A stretch of 64,000 bases of DNA from Pontivivens marinum (GCF_900231835.1 NZ_OCTN01000002.1:640376-704375); one strand, 5' to 3'. Positions 1 to 8,905 are shown, numbered from the stretch's first letter. Notes: generated by a model from the sequence alone, not told the origin. Made by a program: numbers and translations.

Positions 1-457
1 AAAAGTTTAGCGGAGCCCCGTCCTTAACCTCCTTCATGACGAAGAACGTGCGGGCCTGTCGGACCTCGGGCAATGCGATCAGCACTTCGCCGTGCAGGCG
101 GTTGAAATCGGCCATATCTGCCATGCGGATTTTCAGCAGGTAATCGAAATCTCCCGCAACCAGATGGCAATCCAGAACCATTGGTAAGTCACGGATCGCG
201 TTTTCAAAATTCGCGAAACTCTCTGGTGTGGAGCGGTCCAGAACCACGCCAACCATCGCAATCGCACCTAGTCCGACAGCCTCGGGGTTTACGATGGCCC
301 GCACGGTCTGGATGTACCCCTCATTGAACAAGCGTTGGGTGCGCCTATGGCATGTGGCAGGGCTGACATTCACCTTTGCGGCCAGATCGGCATTGGTCAG
401 TCGCCCGTCATTTTGCAGCAGGCGCAACATTCGTTTGTCGATTCGATCTAGGGCCAA
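1..457 (-). CDS. acdR: Lrp/AsnC-family regulator of ACC deaminase (AcdR), 3' end outside window
   Basis: Reading the minus strand from a TTG at 457 gives 152 codons of an open Lrp/AsnC protein that runs off the left edge. An in-frame TGA lies 12 codons upstream of the TTG and there is no ATG between them, so TTG is the best start. Residues 1-60 form the winged helix-turn-helix (starting LALDRIDKRMLRLL, then ADLAAKVNVSPATCHRRTQRL). The rest is the RAM/Lrp ligand-binding domain (MVLDCHLVAGDFDYLLKI). It ends near the usual family length of about 150 residues, so only a few codons are probably missing. It is divergent from an ACC deaminase gene, the arrangement known for acdR-acdS in Pseudomonas. 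The family role and that neighbourhood support an acdS activator; the specific role is inferred. Confidence 0.85.
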   Translation of the reverse strand, partial: MALDRIDKRMLRLLQNDGRLTNADLAAKVNVSPATCHRRTQRLFNEGYIQTVRAIVNPEAVGLGAIAMVGVVLDRSTPESFANFENAIRDLPMVLDCHLVAGDFDYLLKIRMADMADFNRLHGEVLIALPEVRQARTFFVMKEVKDGAPLNF

Positions 458-500
458 GGTGAGAGAATCTTCCGTATTGGTGAGTTCAGTTCATATTAGT

Positions 501-515
501 CAGCAATTTTTGTAA
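501..515. promoter_or_regulatory. Candidate Lrp-type box between acdR and acdS
   Basis: The 156-bp divergent intergenic region (458-613) is A+T-rich. At 501-515 it reads CAGCAATTTTTGTAA, which matches 12 of 15 positions of the Lrp consensus YAGHAWATTWTDCTR. The position, about 45 bp from the acdR start and 100 bp from the acdS start, suits control of both genes. Only the sequence match is seen; binding is inferred. Confidence 0.4.
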
Positions 516-613
516 TGTTTACCAAATTATCGAAAGATATTTGAGGTCAATTAGAGAGCACCCCTCAACCCTAGGTCGCTACCCTGTGTTCACCTCAAAC
601 CGCAGGAGCCTCT

Positions 614-1627
614 ATGTTAGATAAATTTGAACGCTATCCGCTGACCTTTGGTAAAACCCCGATCGAGCACCTACCGCGCCTGACTGAAGCCCTAGGTGGT
701 GAGGTAGAGGTATATGCGAAGCGTGAGGACTGTAATTCCGGTCTAGCGCAGGGCGGTAACAAGCTGAGAAAGCTGGAATATATCGTGCCAGACGCGATCA
801 AATCCGGTGCGGATACGCTGGTATCTATCGGGGGTGTTCAATCCAACCACACCCGTATGGTTGCTGCAACGGCGGCCAAGATCGGGATGAAGTGCCGCTT
901 GGTTCAGGAGGCATGGGTGCCACATGATGACGCTGTTTATGATCGTGTCGGCAACATCCTGATGACCCGCCTGATGGGCGCGGATAGCCGCCTTGTCGAG
1001 GAAGGTTTCGATATCGGCATTCGCACCAGTTATGAGGAAGCTATCGAGGATGTGAAACGCGACGGCGGCAAGCCATACGGCATTCCCGCCGGTGCCTCGG
1101 TCCACCCGCATGGTTGTCTGGGCTATGTCGGCTTTGCTGAGGAAGTGCGTGAGCAGGAGGCCGAACTGGGTTTCCAATTCGACTACATCGTCGTTTGTGT
1201 CGTCACTGGCTCCACACAGGGCGGCATGATTGTCGGGTTTAAAAAGGACGGTCGCGCAAATCGTGTCATCGGTATTGATGCATCAGGTACCGTGGATCAG
1301 ACCCGCGCACAGGTTAAGGATATCGCGAACAAAACCTGCAATTTGATCGAGTGCGGATACTCGATCGAGGATGAGGACATCCACATCAACCCCGACTACG
1401 CCTATCCCGCCTATGGTGTTCCGAGTGCGGAAACCAATGATGCTATTCGCCTGGCCGCTAAAACCGAGGCGATGATCACCGATCCCGTTTATGAGGGTAA
1501 GTCGATGCAGGGCATGATCGATCTGGTGAAAAAGGGCTTCTTCCCCGCGGGTTCGAAGGTGCTTTATGCGCATCTGGGCGGTCAGCCCGCATTGAACGGC
1601 TACAGCTACACCTACCGCAACGGTTAA
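614..1627 (+). CDS. acdS: 1-aminocyclopropane-1-carboxylate (ACC) deaminase
   Basis: This PLP enzyme (fold type II) splits ACC, the ethylene precursor, to 2-oxobutyrate and ammonia in the cytosol. The 337-residue product has the family length and N-terminus ([23 protein letters not shown]). The PLP lysine is K50 ([10 protein letters not shown]) and the substrate-binding SNH follows at 77-79. Y293-E294 and L321 sit where ACC deaminases have Tyr, Glu and Leu; the Glu and Leu separate ACC deaminase from D-cysteine desulfhydrase and L-cysteate sulfo-lyase relatives. A ribosome site AGGAG lies 6 nt before the ATG. It is divergent from the Lrp regulator. The likely role is using ACC as a nitrogen and carbon source, possibly in association with algae or plants. 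Confidence 0.93.
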   Translation: MLDKFERYPLTFGKTPIEHLPRLTEALGGEVEVYAKREDCNSGLAQGGNKLRKLEYIVPDAIKSGADTLVSIGGVQSNHTRMVAATAAKIGMKCRLVQEAWVPHDDAVYDRVGNILMTRLMGADSRLVEEGFDIGIRTSYEEAIEDVKRDGGKPYGIPAGASVHPHGCLGYVGFAEEVREQEAELGFQFDYIVVCVVTGSTQGGMIVGFKKDGRANRVIGIDASGTVDQTRAQVKDIANKTCNLIECGYSIEDEDIHINPDYAYPAYGVPSAETNDAIRLAAKTEAMITDPVYEGKSMQGMIDLVKKGFFPAGSKVLYAHLGGQPALNGYSYTYRNG

Positions 1628-1668
1628 CACAACGGGCTGACCCTGACCCATTCCGCCCGATTTCCGGG

Positions 1669-3021
1669 TTACTTACACTCTGGCGTTCCGTCGAATTTCT
1701 TTTCGATGCTGGTCCAGCAATCCACGTAATCATCCTGCAACGGGGCCTCATTGGCAGCGAAGGGGGTTAGATGTTGGGGGAAGCGGGTTTCGAACATGAA
1801 CTGCATGGTGTTCTTTTGCAAAACAGGTTCCATCGGTTCTGTTGAGCCATGCTCGAAGGCCGCACGGTCCGGGCCGTGCGGCAGCATCATATTGTGCAGG
1901 CTGATGCCTCCGGGCACGAACCCTTTGGGCTTGGCATCATATATTCCGTAAATGTTGCCCATCATCTCTGACATGATGTTCTTGTGATACCATGGCGGGC
2001 GGAAGGTGTTTTCGGCGACCATCCAGCGTTCTCGGAACAGCACGAAATCGATATTTGCTGTGCCTTCCTGACCGGAGGGGGCGGTTAGCACGGTAAAGAT
2101 CGAGGGATCGGGGTGGTCAAACAACACCGCGCCAACCGGCGAATACGTGCGTAGATCATATTTATAGGCGCAATAATTCCCGTGCCAGGCAACCACATCC
2201 AGCGGTGAGTGGTCGATGAAAGTCTCATGAAATTGGCCGCACCACTTGATCACCACGCGGCTGTGGGCATCCCGATCCTCAAAGGCGGCGACAGGGCATT
2301 TGAAGTCACGGGGATTGGCAAGGCAGTTTGCCCCGATTGGGCCGCGATCCGGCAGATCGAATTTCTGTCCGTAGTTCTCACATACGAAACCACGGGCGGG
2401 GCCCTCTAGCACCTCAACGCGGTATACCAAGCCACGAGGGAGGATCGCAATTTCGCGCGGCTCGACATCGATCACACCCAGTTCGGTGCTGAACCGCAGG
2501 CGTCCATCCTGAGGGACGACCAGCATCTCACTATCCGCAGAATAGAAATACTCATCCTGCATCGAGGCATTCACCAGATACACATGGGTCGCCATGCCGA
2601 CCTGTGTATTTACGTCACCGGCGGTGGTAATCGTGCGCATACCGGTGAGCCATGTCAGCGGTTCGGTCGAATGTGGAACCGGATCCCAGCGATATTGGCC
2701 CAGCGATATGACATCGGGATCAATTTCCGGCGCGCTTTTCCAATAGGGAACGTCAATTTTGGTGAACTTACTGACATGCTTAACCGAGGGTCGTATGCGA
2801 TAGCACCATGTCCGCTCATTTTGTCCGCGTGGCGCAGTAAAGGCTGTTCCGGATAGCTGCTCTGCATACAAACCATAAGCACATTTTTGCGGGCTGTTCT
2901 GCCCCTGTGGCAGCGCATTTGGCAGGGCCTCAGTTTCAAAATCATTTCCGAAACCGGGCATATAACCTTTATTTGGCCCGTCTGGACTAGGCGCGTGAGT
3001 CATCGCTGTGGTTCGGGTCAT
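1669..3021 (-). CDS. hmgA: Homogentisate 1,2-dioxygenase
   Basis: HmgA opens the ring of homogentisate to maleylacetoacetate in tyrosine/phenylalanine breakdown, using one non-haem Fe(II). The 450-residue product has the family start ([16 protein letters not shown]) and the three iron ligands with the spacing of the human enzyme: H346 and E352 ([12 protein letters not shown]), then H382 (LPHGPD). The start at 3021 is preceded by AGGAGG at good distance; a second ATG six codons in is less well placed. It is divergent from a MarR-type regulator, with two palindromic operators between them. maiA and fahA, the next steps, are not in the window. Confidence 0.96.
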   Translation of the reverse strand: MTRTTAMTHAPSPDGPNKGYMPGFGNDFETEALPNALPQGQNSPQKCAYGLYAEQLSGTAFTAPRGQNERTWCYRIRPSVKHVSKFTKIDVPYWKSAPEIDPDVISLGQYRWDPVPHSTEPLTWLTGMRTITTAGDVNTQVGMATHVYLVNASMQDEYFYSADSEMLVVPQDGRLRFSTELGVIDVEPREIAILPRGLVYRVEVLEGPARGFVCENYGQKFDLPDRGPIGANCLANPRDFKCPVAAFEDRDAHSRVVIKWCGQFHETFIDHSPLDVVAWHGNYCAYKYDLRTYSPVGAVLFDHPDPSIFTVLTAPSGQEGTANIDFVLFRERWMVAENTFRPPWYHKNIMSEMMGNIYGIYDAKPKGFVPGGISLHNMMLPHGPDRAAFEHGSTEPMEPVLQKNTMQFMFETRFPQHLTPFAANEAPLQDDYVDCWTSIEKKFDGTPECK

Positions 3022-3065
3022 AGTGTTCCTCCTGCCGATGCCGGTTGAGCGGGCGCATTATATCG

Positions 3066-3107
3066 TTGCATTTGCAATGATATTCCGTATTTTCGTTGCA
3101 AATGCAA
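3066..3107. promoter_or_regulatory. Twin MarR-type operators TTGCA-WW-TGCAA
   Basis: Two 12-bp palindromes lie between hmgA (start 3021) and marR (start 3149): TTGCATTTGCAA at 3066-3077 and TTGCAAATGCAA at 3096-3107. Each is the reverse complement of the other, and their centres are 30 bp (about three helical turns) apart. This arrangement fits a dimeric winged-helix repressor such as the neighbouring MarR protein, controlling both genes. The sites are seen; the binding partner is inferred. Confidence 0.75.
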
Positions 3108-3148
3108 CAAAATCTCTGTCGAGCTGCACCGTAGTAAGGGGTGATCCA

Positions 3149-3583
3149 ATGGCACGATCCACCGATTTACCCCGGTTCGATCTGGCTCATTTCCTGCCTT
3201 ATCGTCTGTCTCAGGTTGCCAATCAGTTGAGTTGTGAGTTGCAGGCGAGCTATGAGGATGCTGGCCTAACCACCGCACAATGGCGGGTTATGGTTCATTT
3301 GAGCCAATCCGAAAGCGTCTCTGTTCGCGATATCGAACAGCAGGTATCACTGGAAAAATCCAAGGTAAGTCGCGCGGCTGCGCATTTGCAGCAGCGTGGC
3401 TTGGTGGGCAAGGGTGTGGACCGTTCAGATGGTCGCTTGGTCGCCCTGCGCTTGACTGATGCGGGCCGCGAGTTGATGGCGCAACTACTGCCAAAGGCGA
3501 TTGCGTTTCAATCTATGCTAGAGGCAAAGCTCGGCGCAGAGGCTGAAAATCTGCATCGCGCCATCGATACATTGCAGGGGTAA
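3149..3583 (+). CDS. MarR-family transcriptional regulator, probable regulator of hmgA
   Basis: This 144-residue protein begins MARSTDLPRFDLAHFLPYRL and carries a central winged HTH (TTAQWRVMVHLSQ, SVRDIEQQVSLEKSKVSRAAAHLQQRGLV) with the wing DRSDGRLVALRLT, all typical MarR features. An open frame continues upstream to 3008, but the 5' part crosses the twin palindromes and reads as non-protein. The ATG at 3149 has AAGGGG 7 nt upstream, so it was chosen. Its divergent position next to hmgA suggests a homogentisate- or tyrosine-responsive repressor of the homogentisate pathway; the ligand is inferred only. Confidence 0.88.
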   Translation: MARSTDLPRFDLAHFLPYRLSQVANQLSCELQASYEDAGLTTAQWRVMVHLSQSESVSVRDIEQQVSLEKSKVSRAAAHLQQRGLVGKGVDRSDGRLVALRLTDAGRELMAQLLPKAIAFQSMLEAKLGAEAENLHRAIDTLQG

Positions 3584-3587
3584 TTTA

Positions 3588-4793
3588 CTACTGCGGTTGA
3601 GAGATGTTTTCGGCGACAAAGGGACGCCGCAGCACCAGCAGCCATAGAACGGCGCAGGTCGCACCGATACTCATCAGCAATATGCCATAATTACGGATCA
3701 GGTCATTCTCGTTCAGGGATACGAGGTGGATGCCAACCGCGCCCATGGCTGTCACGCTGCATTGGATCAACGCAGCGGCGGAGCCTGTGTCGCGGGTTTG
3801 TTGATCCAGCAACAGGTTCGTTCCTGGGACACGCACGGTAATCACGGAAATTGTGCTCGCCGCAGCAACAGCAGCAAACAGCCACGGCGATTGTGCACCA
3901 TAGAGCAGCATGACAGCACCGCCCAACACCATAACGCAAAAGCAGCCCAGTATGATGCTTTGCACCGGCAGAACCCGCGATAGCCGTAGGTACAGCACAG
4001 GGCCTAACGTGGCGCAAGCGGCGTTCATTGCAAAGATAAAGCTGAAGGCTTGCTCGGACATGCCAAAGCCATCGACATAGACATATGCGGCGATGCCCAA
4101 AAATGCCATCAGGCACATTGGCGCCGCTGAAAAGATCAACAGCAGGTAGGCAAAGCGCGGGTTCATCAACACCACGCCCAGCCGACCCCATGATTTCACC
4201 AGCGACCCCGTGGATTTTTCAGCGAGGGTTTCGCGGTAAAAGCACACCAGAATGACGGCCAGACTGGCGAAGATAGCCAATGCGACAAACATCATGTGCC
4301 ATGAGGCGATTTTAAGCAGGAATGCCCCCAGAACCGGCGCGACCATTGGTGCAATGATGACCAGTGACATGACCAGCGCCATAACGCGCTCCCGCTCGCG
4401 CCCGTCGAACAGATCCTTGACGATTGTGGTGCCAACAACTGTTACGCCACCGCCTGCTAGGCCCTGCAATATCCGTGCGCCAATCAGCGCCTCAACGTTG
4501 AATGACAGCGCACATAAAATGCTGGCAGTGATATATATCGCAAGCGTGGTGAACAGGATCGGCTTGCGACCTGTACGTTCGCTGAGCGGCCCCCAGAACA
4601 ACATGCCGATGGCAAAGGCGGCCATGTATGCGCCCAAGGTCATATTCACCATTGCCCGGCTGGTGGCAAACGTGTCGGTCATGTGCGGCAGCGCAGGCAG
4701 GTAAAGGTCCATCGTCAGCGGAGGAAATGCACCAAGCGCAACCAGCAGCAACAAGGTGCCCCGTTTGCCAAGTGAGGGTTGTTCAACTTTCAT
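3588..4793 (-). CDS. Bcr/CflA-type MFS multidrug efflux transporter
   Basis: This is a 12-helix major facilitator of the drug:H+ antiporter 1 (Bcr/CflA) type. Early signatures are LYLPALPHM in helix 1 and GPLSERTGRKPIL, the loop 2-3 motif, followed by GARILQGLAGGG in helix 4-5. The length of about 401 residues is normal. The frame is open upstream to 4877, overlapping the cytochrome gene; the ATG at 4793 gives the usual short cytoplasmic N-terminus and has AGGA upstream, so it was preferred with moderate confidence. It converges on the MarR gene with a 4-bp gap and follows the cytochrome b561 gene in the same direction. The substrate cannot be told from sequence. Confidence 0.85.
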   Translation of the reverse strand: MKVEQPSLGKRGTLLLLVALGAFPPLTMDLYLPALPHMTDTFATSRAMVNMTLGAYMAAFAIGMLFWGPLSERTGRKPILFTTLAIYITASILCALSFNVEALIGARILQGLAGGGVTVVGTTIVKDLFDGRERERVMALVMSLVIIAPMVAPVLGAFLLKIASWHMMFVALAIFASLAVILVCFYRETLAEKSTGSLVKSWGRLGVVLMNPRFAYLLLIFSAAPMCLMAFLGIAAYVYVDGFGMSEQAFSFIFAMNAACATLGPVLYLRLSRVLPVQSIILGCFCVMVLGGAVMLLYGAQSPWLFAAVAAASTISVITVRVPGTNLLLDQQTRDTGSAAALIQCSVTAMGAVGIHLVSLNENDLIRNYGILLMSIGATCAVLWLLVLRRPFVAENISQPQ

Positions 4794-4869
4794 CTGCGGT
4801 GGTCCTGTCGCGCAGCCGAAACGCGCTGCATTTACTGAATTTACTAGGTGTACATTGGGGGCCGAACGT

Positions 4870-5409
4870 TCAGCCAACCATACGTTTTAATGTGCCGTCA
4901 CGTTTGATCATACCATGCCAAAGTGTTGCAAGTGCGATGTGTCCAACAACCAACAGCGCCAGTATCCACCCCATCTCACCATGCCATTCGGCAGGAGCCT
5001 GCGCCCATGCGAGTGCCGTTTCACGGCCCGAGAAGATTTGAACGCCGAAATAGCTGAACCCGCGCGTATCTGTTGCTGCGGCCAGCAGACGAACGGCTGG
5101 AACAGCGACCATCAGCGCGTATAGCGCGACATGACCTGTAACTATTAGTCGTCCGGCTAGGCCCGTATGATGGGGGCGGCGGGGGATATTCATCAGGCCC
5201 CAAATTCCGCGCAGCATCACCAGCAAAAACAGTGTCGCGCCTAGATTGGTGTGATAGCTCCAGAGCAGTTCGCGCAGCTCATTTCCACGTGGCAATGCCC
5301 AGTGTAGAATGGCTGACAGAAATTGTGCGGCGAATAGCGCGGCCATTCCCCAATGCAGGATGCGACTGATGCGGCCATAGCGTTGCGGTGTGTCGGTAAG
5401 GGTGCTCAT
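4870..5409 (-). CDS. Cytochrome b561 (CybB/YceJ family)
   Basis: This 179-residue inner-membrane di-haem cytochrome has four transmembrane helices. Candidate haem ligands are H19 (RILHW), H53 (SYHTNLG), H143 (WHGEMGW) and H157 (GHIAL), the spacing of the E. coli CybB family. Members move electrons between quinol and superoxide or periplasmic partners. GAGGAG precedes the ATG by 7 nt. It lies just upstream of, and in the same direction as, the MFS pump gene, possibly as one transcript. No partner oxidoreductase is adjacent, so its redox partner is unknown. Confidence 0.9.
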   Translation of the reverse strand: MSTLTDTPQRYGRISRILHWGMAALFAAQFLSAILHWALPRGNELRELLWSYHTNLGATLFLLVMLRGIWGLMNIPRRPHHTGLAGRLIVTGHVALYALMVAVPAVRLLAAATDTRGFSYFGVQIFSGRETALAWAQAPAEWHGEMGWILALLVVGHIALATLWHGMIKRDGTLKRMVG

Positions 5410-5505
5410 CGGATGCTCCTCAGCATTTGTTTCAATATAGTTAGCATGCTATCAATTATGTGCAACCAAATCACTCGATGTCAGATACACGAATGCGTTA
5501 GGTGA

Positions 5506-6792
5506 CTATTCACCGCGGATCACATCAATCCGAGCGGTTAGTCGCGCAACGATGGCGGCCTCATCAGCAGAAACGCCATCGGCCAACAGATCGGTTGCTT
5601 CGCGGGGATCGATGGCCAGGTTATACAGCTCCGGCTGCGCGCCTTGTTCCAGCACCAGTTTGTAATCGTTTTGACGCAGCGCATGGCCAAACATATCCCC
5701 GCGTGAGGGGCCGTCCTGTGCAAAGTGCTCAACATAGATGTAGTCACGTGCACTCTGCCCGCCGGTCAGGACAGGGCCGAAATCATAGGAGTCCGGCATC
5801 GACACCTGCGCCCCTGTCAGGCCCGCAATCGTCGCGAACAGATCAGTGGTAGTGACAAAATCATCGCTACGGCCCGCCTGCACATCTGGGCCCGCGACGA
5901 TCAGGGGAACATGGGTGCCGCCCTCGTAAATCGAGCCCTTTGCGCGATGATCTCCATAAAATCCCCGCGTCACTTGGTTAGGAGAGCCGTTGTCGCCCAG
6001 AAAAATCACTATCGTATTCTCTCGGGTTTCAGGGTCCATTGAGGCAAAAAGCCGTCCAATCTCGGTATCCAGCGCCTGCAACATGGCGTTGTAATAGGGC
6101 AATGGGTTCGCCGCGATGGCATCACGGCTATCGAGCAAATCATGGGCTGTGTGCAATTCCGCTGGGGGCAAGTGGAATGGCGCATGGGGCGCATTATAGG
6201 CCAACCACAGGAACCACGGGCCATCCTGTGCGCCGATCCAATCTATCGCGCGGTTGGTAAAGGCGGTGGTCGAATATTCATTTACCCGCACCTCCGCCTC
6301 ATTCGCCACGCTGGTCCAGCGCGAATAATTCCGCGCAGTTCCTGAAAACAGGCCCCAATAGTCGGACACGCCAAATTCGCTGGGATGATCCAGCCCAGCC
6401 TCTGCGCCGGCAAGGTGCCATTTCCCGATCAGATTGCTGCTATAGCCAGCGCCGGAAACCACATCAAACAGACTGGTCATATCCGAGGACAGACCGTTTT
6501 CGCCATTCCGTGAAACTGTCGCACCAACACCGGTGCGAAACCCGTATTGGCCGGTCATTATCGTCGCCCGAGTGGGGGAGCATACCGGCGCAGCGTAGGC
6601 ATTTTCGAAGACGACACCGGTATCGCACAGCGCCTCGATATTGGGCATGGTGGCCTGCTGTTGCCCGACGGCGTAACAGCGGGAGGCGTCCAATCCCATA
6701 TCATCGGCAATGATAATCAACACATTTGGCGCAGCCTGAATTGGCGTCGCGGCAGGTAGGGCCAGCACCAGCAGGGTGAGAAAGTTCTTCAT
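5506..6792 (-). CDS. Exported type I sulfatase (arylsulfatase-like)
   Basis: This 428-residue alkaline-phosphatase-superfamily sulfatase starts with a signal peptide (cleavage near AQA/APN, residues 18-22). It carries the formylglycine signature C71-S-P-T-R followed by ATIMTGQY. NVLIIIADDMG supplies the first metal-binding aspartates and IFLGDNGSPNQ the second metal cluster; GKWHL holds a conserved Lys/His. It hydrolyses sulfate esters, probably of algal polysaccharide or small aryl sulfates, in the periplasm. The Cys must be oxidised to formylglycine by an FGE or anSME enzyme, and neither is in the window. No transporter or glycosidase is adjacent, so the substrate is open. Confidence 0.92.
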   Translation of the reverse strand: MKNFLTLLVLALPAATPIQAAPNVLIIIADDMGLDASRCYAVGQQQATMPNIEALCDTGVVFENAYAAPVCSPTRATIMTGQYGFRTGVGATVSRNGENGLSSDMTSLFDVVSGAGYSSNLIGKWHLAGAEAGLDHPSEFGVSDYWGLFSGTARNYSRWTSVANEAEVRVNEYSTTAFTNRAIDWIGAQDGPWFLWLAYNAPHAPFHLPPAELHTAHDLLDSRDAIAANPLPYYNAMLQALDTEIGRLFASMDPETRENTIVIFLGDNGSPNQVTRGFYGDHRAKGSIYEGGTHVPLIVAGPDVQAGRSDDFVTTTDLFATIAGLTGAQVSMPDSYDFGPVLTGGQSARDYIYVEHFAQDGPSRGDMFGHALRQNDYKLVLEQGAQPELYNLAIDPREATDLLADGVSADEAAIVARLTARIDVIRGE

Positions 6793-7335
6793 CTAGGTCT
6801 CTCAATTCAGTGCATGGGTGCGTCGCATTTCCAGCGATTGACGATCATGTATTGGTACGGTCGGCCGAATGTTTTCCGGCGCATTGATGGTGAGAATCTC
6901 TTTGCTCACCCCAGGGTTGTGGAGGTTGCGCTCGGGATAACAGCGAAATTGCGGCTGGTGCATGCGGATTGCCGTAATTTTTTTCTCCGCCATTTCTCAC
7001 GACAGAATGCTGGTGCCAAGTCGTGCAAAATTACTGCCTCGAATGGTCGGAATTGTCGCTGAACTTGGATGCGGTAAGCAATTGTGTATACTAGTATTTA
7101 GTTGCAAAAATTCGCCCAAAATCCAGGGGCAAAATAGGGAGAAATGCCGCTGGGATCACGCCGTAACCAAACGGCCTAGACCCTTGTTGAGGCTCACTAA
7201 TTTTCGCCAAAATGGCACTCAGAATAACAACATTTTACATATTTATGTTGACCTCAAACAAATAATAACACTTGAGTACGGCATCACGATTGACGGCGGA
7301 TTGAACCGCTGCGGCACATATCTAGGGAGACGAAA
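6793..7335. other. 543-bp intergenic region between sulfatase and TRAP operon
   Basis: The region separates divergent genes and should hold both promoters. A 63-codon minus-strand frame (6802-6993, MAEKKITAIRMHQPQ...) stops 10 bp before the sulfatase start. It has only a weak ribosome site and no family I recognise, so it is not called as a gene. Near the TRAP end an inverted repeat CAACAT-N11-ATGTTG lies at 7228-7250, about 85 bp before the dctP start, and contains ATTTTACA (7232-7239), an octamer also found upstream of the GntR regulator at 10317-11045. Otherwise nothing is recognised. Confidence 0.5.
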
Positions 7336-8325
7336 ATGACATTTATGAAGACCACCACGACTCTGCTTAAGGGCGCGACCCTTGCAGCTCTTTTGACCGG
7401 TGCAGCCAGCGCACAAACTACCCTGCGCGGCGCCAGTATGTTCGACAATGACCACGCATTCACCAAAACGATGGTGCGTTTCGCAGAACTGGTTGAGGAA
7501 AATTATGACGGTGAGGTTGAGTTCGACCTGCGCCTGAATGGTGAGCTGGGCGTAGAGTCCGATTACGTCACTTACCTGAACCAGGGCGTGGCCATCGACT
7601 ACACTATCATGGCACCGTCCAACATGGCGCGCTTCTCGCCCTCGATCCCGCTGATGGACATGCCGTTCCTGTTCCGCGATCTGGATCACTGGAATGCGGT
7701 TCTGTCCAGCGACGCGCTTGCCCCGCTGGAGGCTGAGCTGCTTGAAACCGCTGATATCGTAATCCTCGGCTATACAGGTGGCGGCGTGCGCAACCTGGTT
7801 TCGTCCGAGCCGATTGCGAATCTGGACGAGTTGAACGGCCACCGCATGCGGGTTATGGGTGCCCCAATTCAGGCGCAAATCTTTGCAGCGTTGACGGCGG
7901 CCCCATCCGCGATTTCGTACAGCGAAGTTTACAACGCGATCCAGACCGGCGTTATTGCTGGTTTCGAGAACGAAGCAGCCTCGATCCAGAACCTGAAGTT
8001 CTATGAAGTTGCCCCCTACGTGACCCTGACACGTCACACCATCACCGTGCGCCCAATCGTGATGAGCGGTAAGACATATCGCGACCTGCCAGCCGACTTG
8101 CAGGAAGCGGTTATGGCTGCTGGTAGCGAGGCAGGTGCCTTTGGCCGCGCGCTGGAATCCGGCGAAGATGGTGAGAAGTTGCAGGAAATGATCGATGCGG
8201 GTCAGGTCTTCGTTAACGAGTTCGAGGGACGTGAAGCACTGCTCGAAATGGTTGTTCCGGTACAGGACGCCTATGCGGCCGAACTGGGCGCGACCGAGCT
8301 GCTCGAATCCATCCGTGGCATGTAA
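7336..8325 (+). CDS. TRAP transporter substrate-binding protein (DctP family)
   Basis: This periplasmic binding protein of a tripartite ATP-independent transporter has 329 residues. A signal peptide ends near AASAQ (residues 22-26). The mature protein shows DctP family features: LRGASMFDNDHAFTKTMVRFAELV near the start, the conserved region LNGHRMRVMGAP whose arginine usually binds a carboxylate, and ISYSEVYNAIQTGVIAGFEN. The ATG at 7336 has AGGGAG 7 nt upstream. It is first in an operon with the small and large membrane subunits. The ligand is probably a carboxylate, but which one cannot be told. Confidence 0.93.
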   Translation: MTFMKTTTTLLKGATLAALLTGAASAQTTLRGASMFDNDHAFTKTMVRFAELVEENYDGEVEFDLRLNGELGVESDYVTYLNQGVAIDYTIMAPSNMARFSPSIPLMDMPFLFRDLDHWNAVLSSDALAPLEAELLETADIVILGYTGGGVRNLVSSEPIANLDELNGHRMRVMGAPIQAQIFAALTAAPSAISYSEVYNAIQTGVIAGFENEAASIQNLKFYEVAPYVTLTRHTITVRPIVMSGKTYRDLPADLQEAVMAAGSEAGAFGRALESGEDGEKLQEMIDAGQVFVNEFEGREALLEMVVPVQDAYAAELGATELLESIRGM

Positions 8326-8340
8326 TCGCCGATGAGTGTG

Positions 8341-8366
8341 CGGTCCCTGCCAGCGGGTAGGGACCG
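8341..8366 (+). promoter_or_regulatory. Intercistronic hairpin between dctP and dctQ
   Basis: Perfect 8-bp arms CGGTCCCT (8341-8348) and AGGGACCG (8359-8366) with a 10-nt loop lie between the binding-protein and small-subunit genes. The short downstream tract is not a strong terminator. Such hairpins often protect the 3' end of the binding-protein message or attenuate the membrane genes, giving excess binding protein; that role is inferred. Confidence 0.55.
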
Positions 8367-8407
8367 TATTTCTGTTGCGGGCTGCGGCCCATTTCAATTC
8401 AGGTGGT

Positions 8408-8905
8408 ATGGCCGTGGGCTATATACTCGAGACCTTTTGCAAGGCGCTGCGCGTTCTGCTGGGTGTGTTGGTCGGCTCGCTGGCCATTCCCGTCGCGATG
8501 CAGGTTATTTCCCGCTACACGGATCTGATCCCTGTCTACTTGTGGACCGAGGAACTCTCGACTTTCATCTTCGTCTGGGTGGTGATGATCGGGTCCATGG
8601 TGGCGGTTTGGGACGGCACCCATTTCGATGTGCAGGTCATACCGGATGCCCGTAATCCCCTGATGCTGCTGATCCAAAAGGGTGTTGTGCTGGTGCTGAT
8701 TGCGATCTTTGCATTGCTGTTCGCATGGTACGGCATTGATTACGCCGAATTTGGCGGCATCCAACGATCCGTGATGATGCGCGCCAATCTGATGGTGACC
8801 TATATTTCCGTACCAATCGCAGGCGTCGTGTGGACCGTTTTCGCGCTGTACCGCCTATATGAGCTGATCGCTATTTATCGTAATACAAAGGGAGCGGAGG
8901 CATGA
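8408..8905 (+). CDS. TRAP transporter small membrane subunit (DctQ family)
   Basis: This 165-residue protein has four predicted membrane helices (VLLGVLVGSLAIPVAM, FIFVWVVMIGSMVAVW, KGVVLVLIAIFALLFAWYGI, YISVPIAGVVWTVFAL). The WTEELS-containing loop after helix 1 is typical of DctQ. The frame is open from 8336, but that part overlaps the intercistronic hairpin; the ATG at 8408 starts MAVGYILETFCKAL like homologues. AGGTGG sits very close, so the GTG at 8414 is an alternative. The stop overlaps the next gene by 4 bp (ATGA), showing translational coupling with the large subunit. Confidence 0.88.
   Translation: MAVGYILETFCKALRVLLGVLVGSLAIPVAMQVISRYTDLIPVYLWTEELSTFIFVWVVMIGSMVAVWDGTHFDVQVIPDARNPLMLLIQKGVVLVLIAIFALLFAWYGIDYAEFGGIQRSVMMRANLMVTYISVPIAGVVWTVFALYRLYELIAIYRNTKGAEA

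Noticed and set aside
614..1627. Reading this gene as D-cysteine desulfhydrase or L-cysteate sulfo-lyase (CuyA), which would link to the suy genes
   Set aside because: Y293-E294 and L321 and the typical N-terminus match ACC deaminase, and the divergent Lrp regulator matches acdR.
6802..6993. A 63-codon minus-strand frame before the sulfatase gene
   Set aside because: The ribosome site is weak and no family match is known. The first residues look vaguely like an enolase-family start, but nothing after them does.
7243..8397. A 384-codon minus-strand frame opposite the first dctP
   Set aside because: It lies wholly antisense to a certain TRAP binding-protein gene and shows no recognisable domain.
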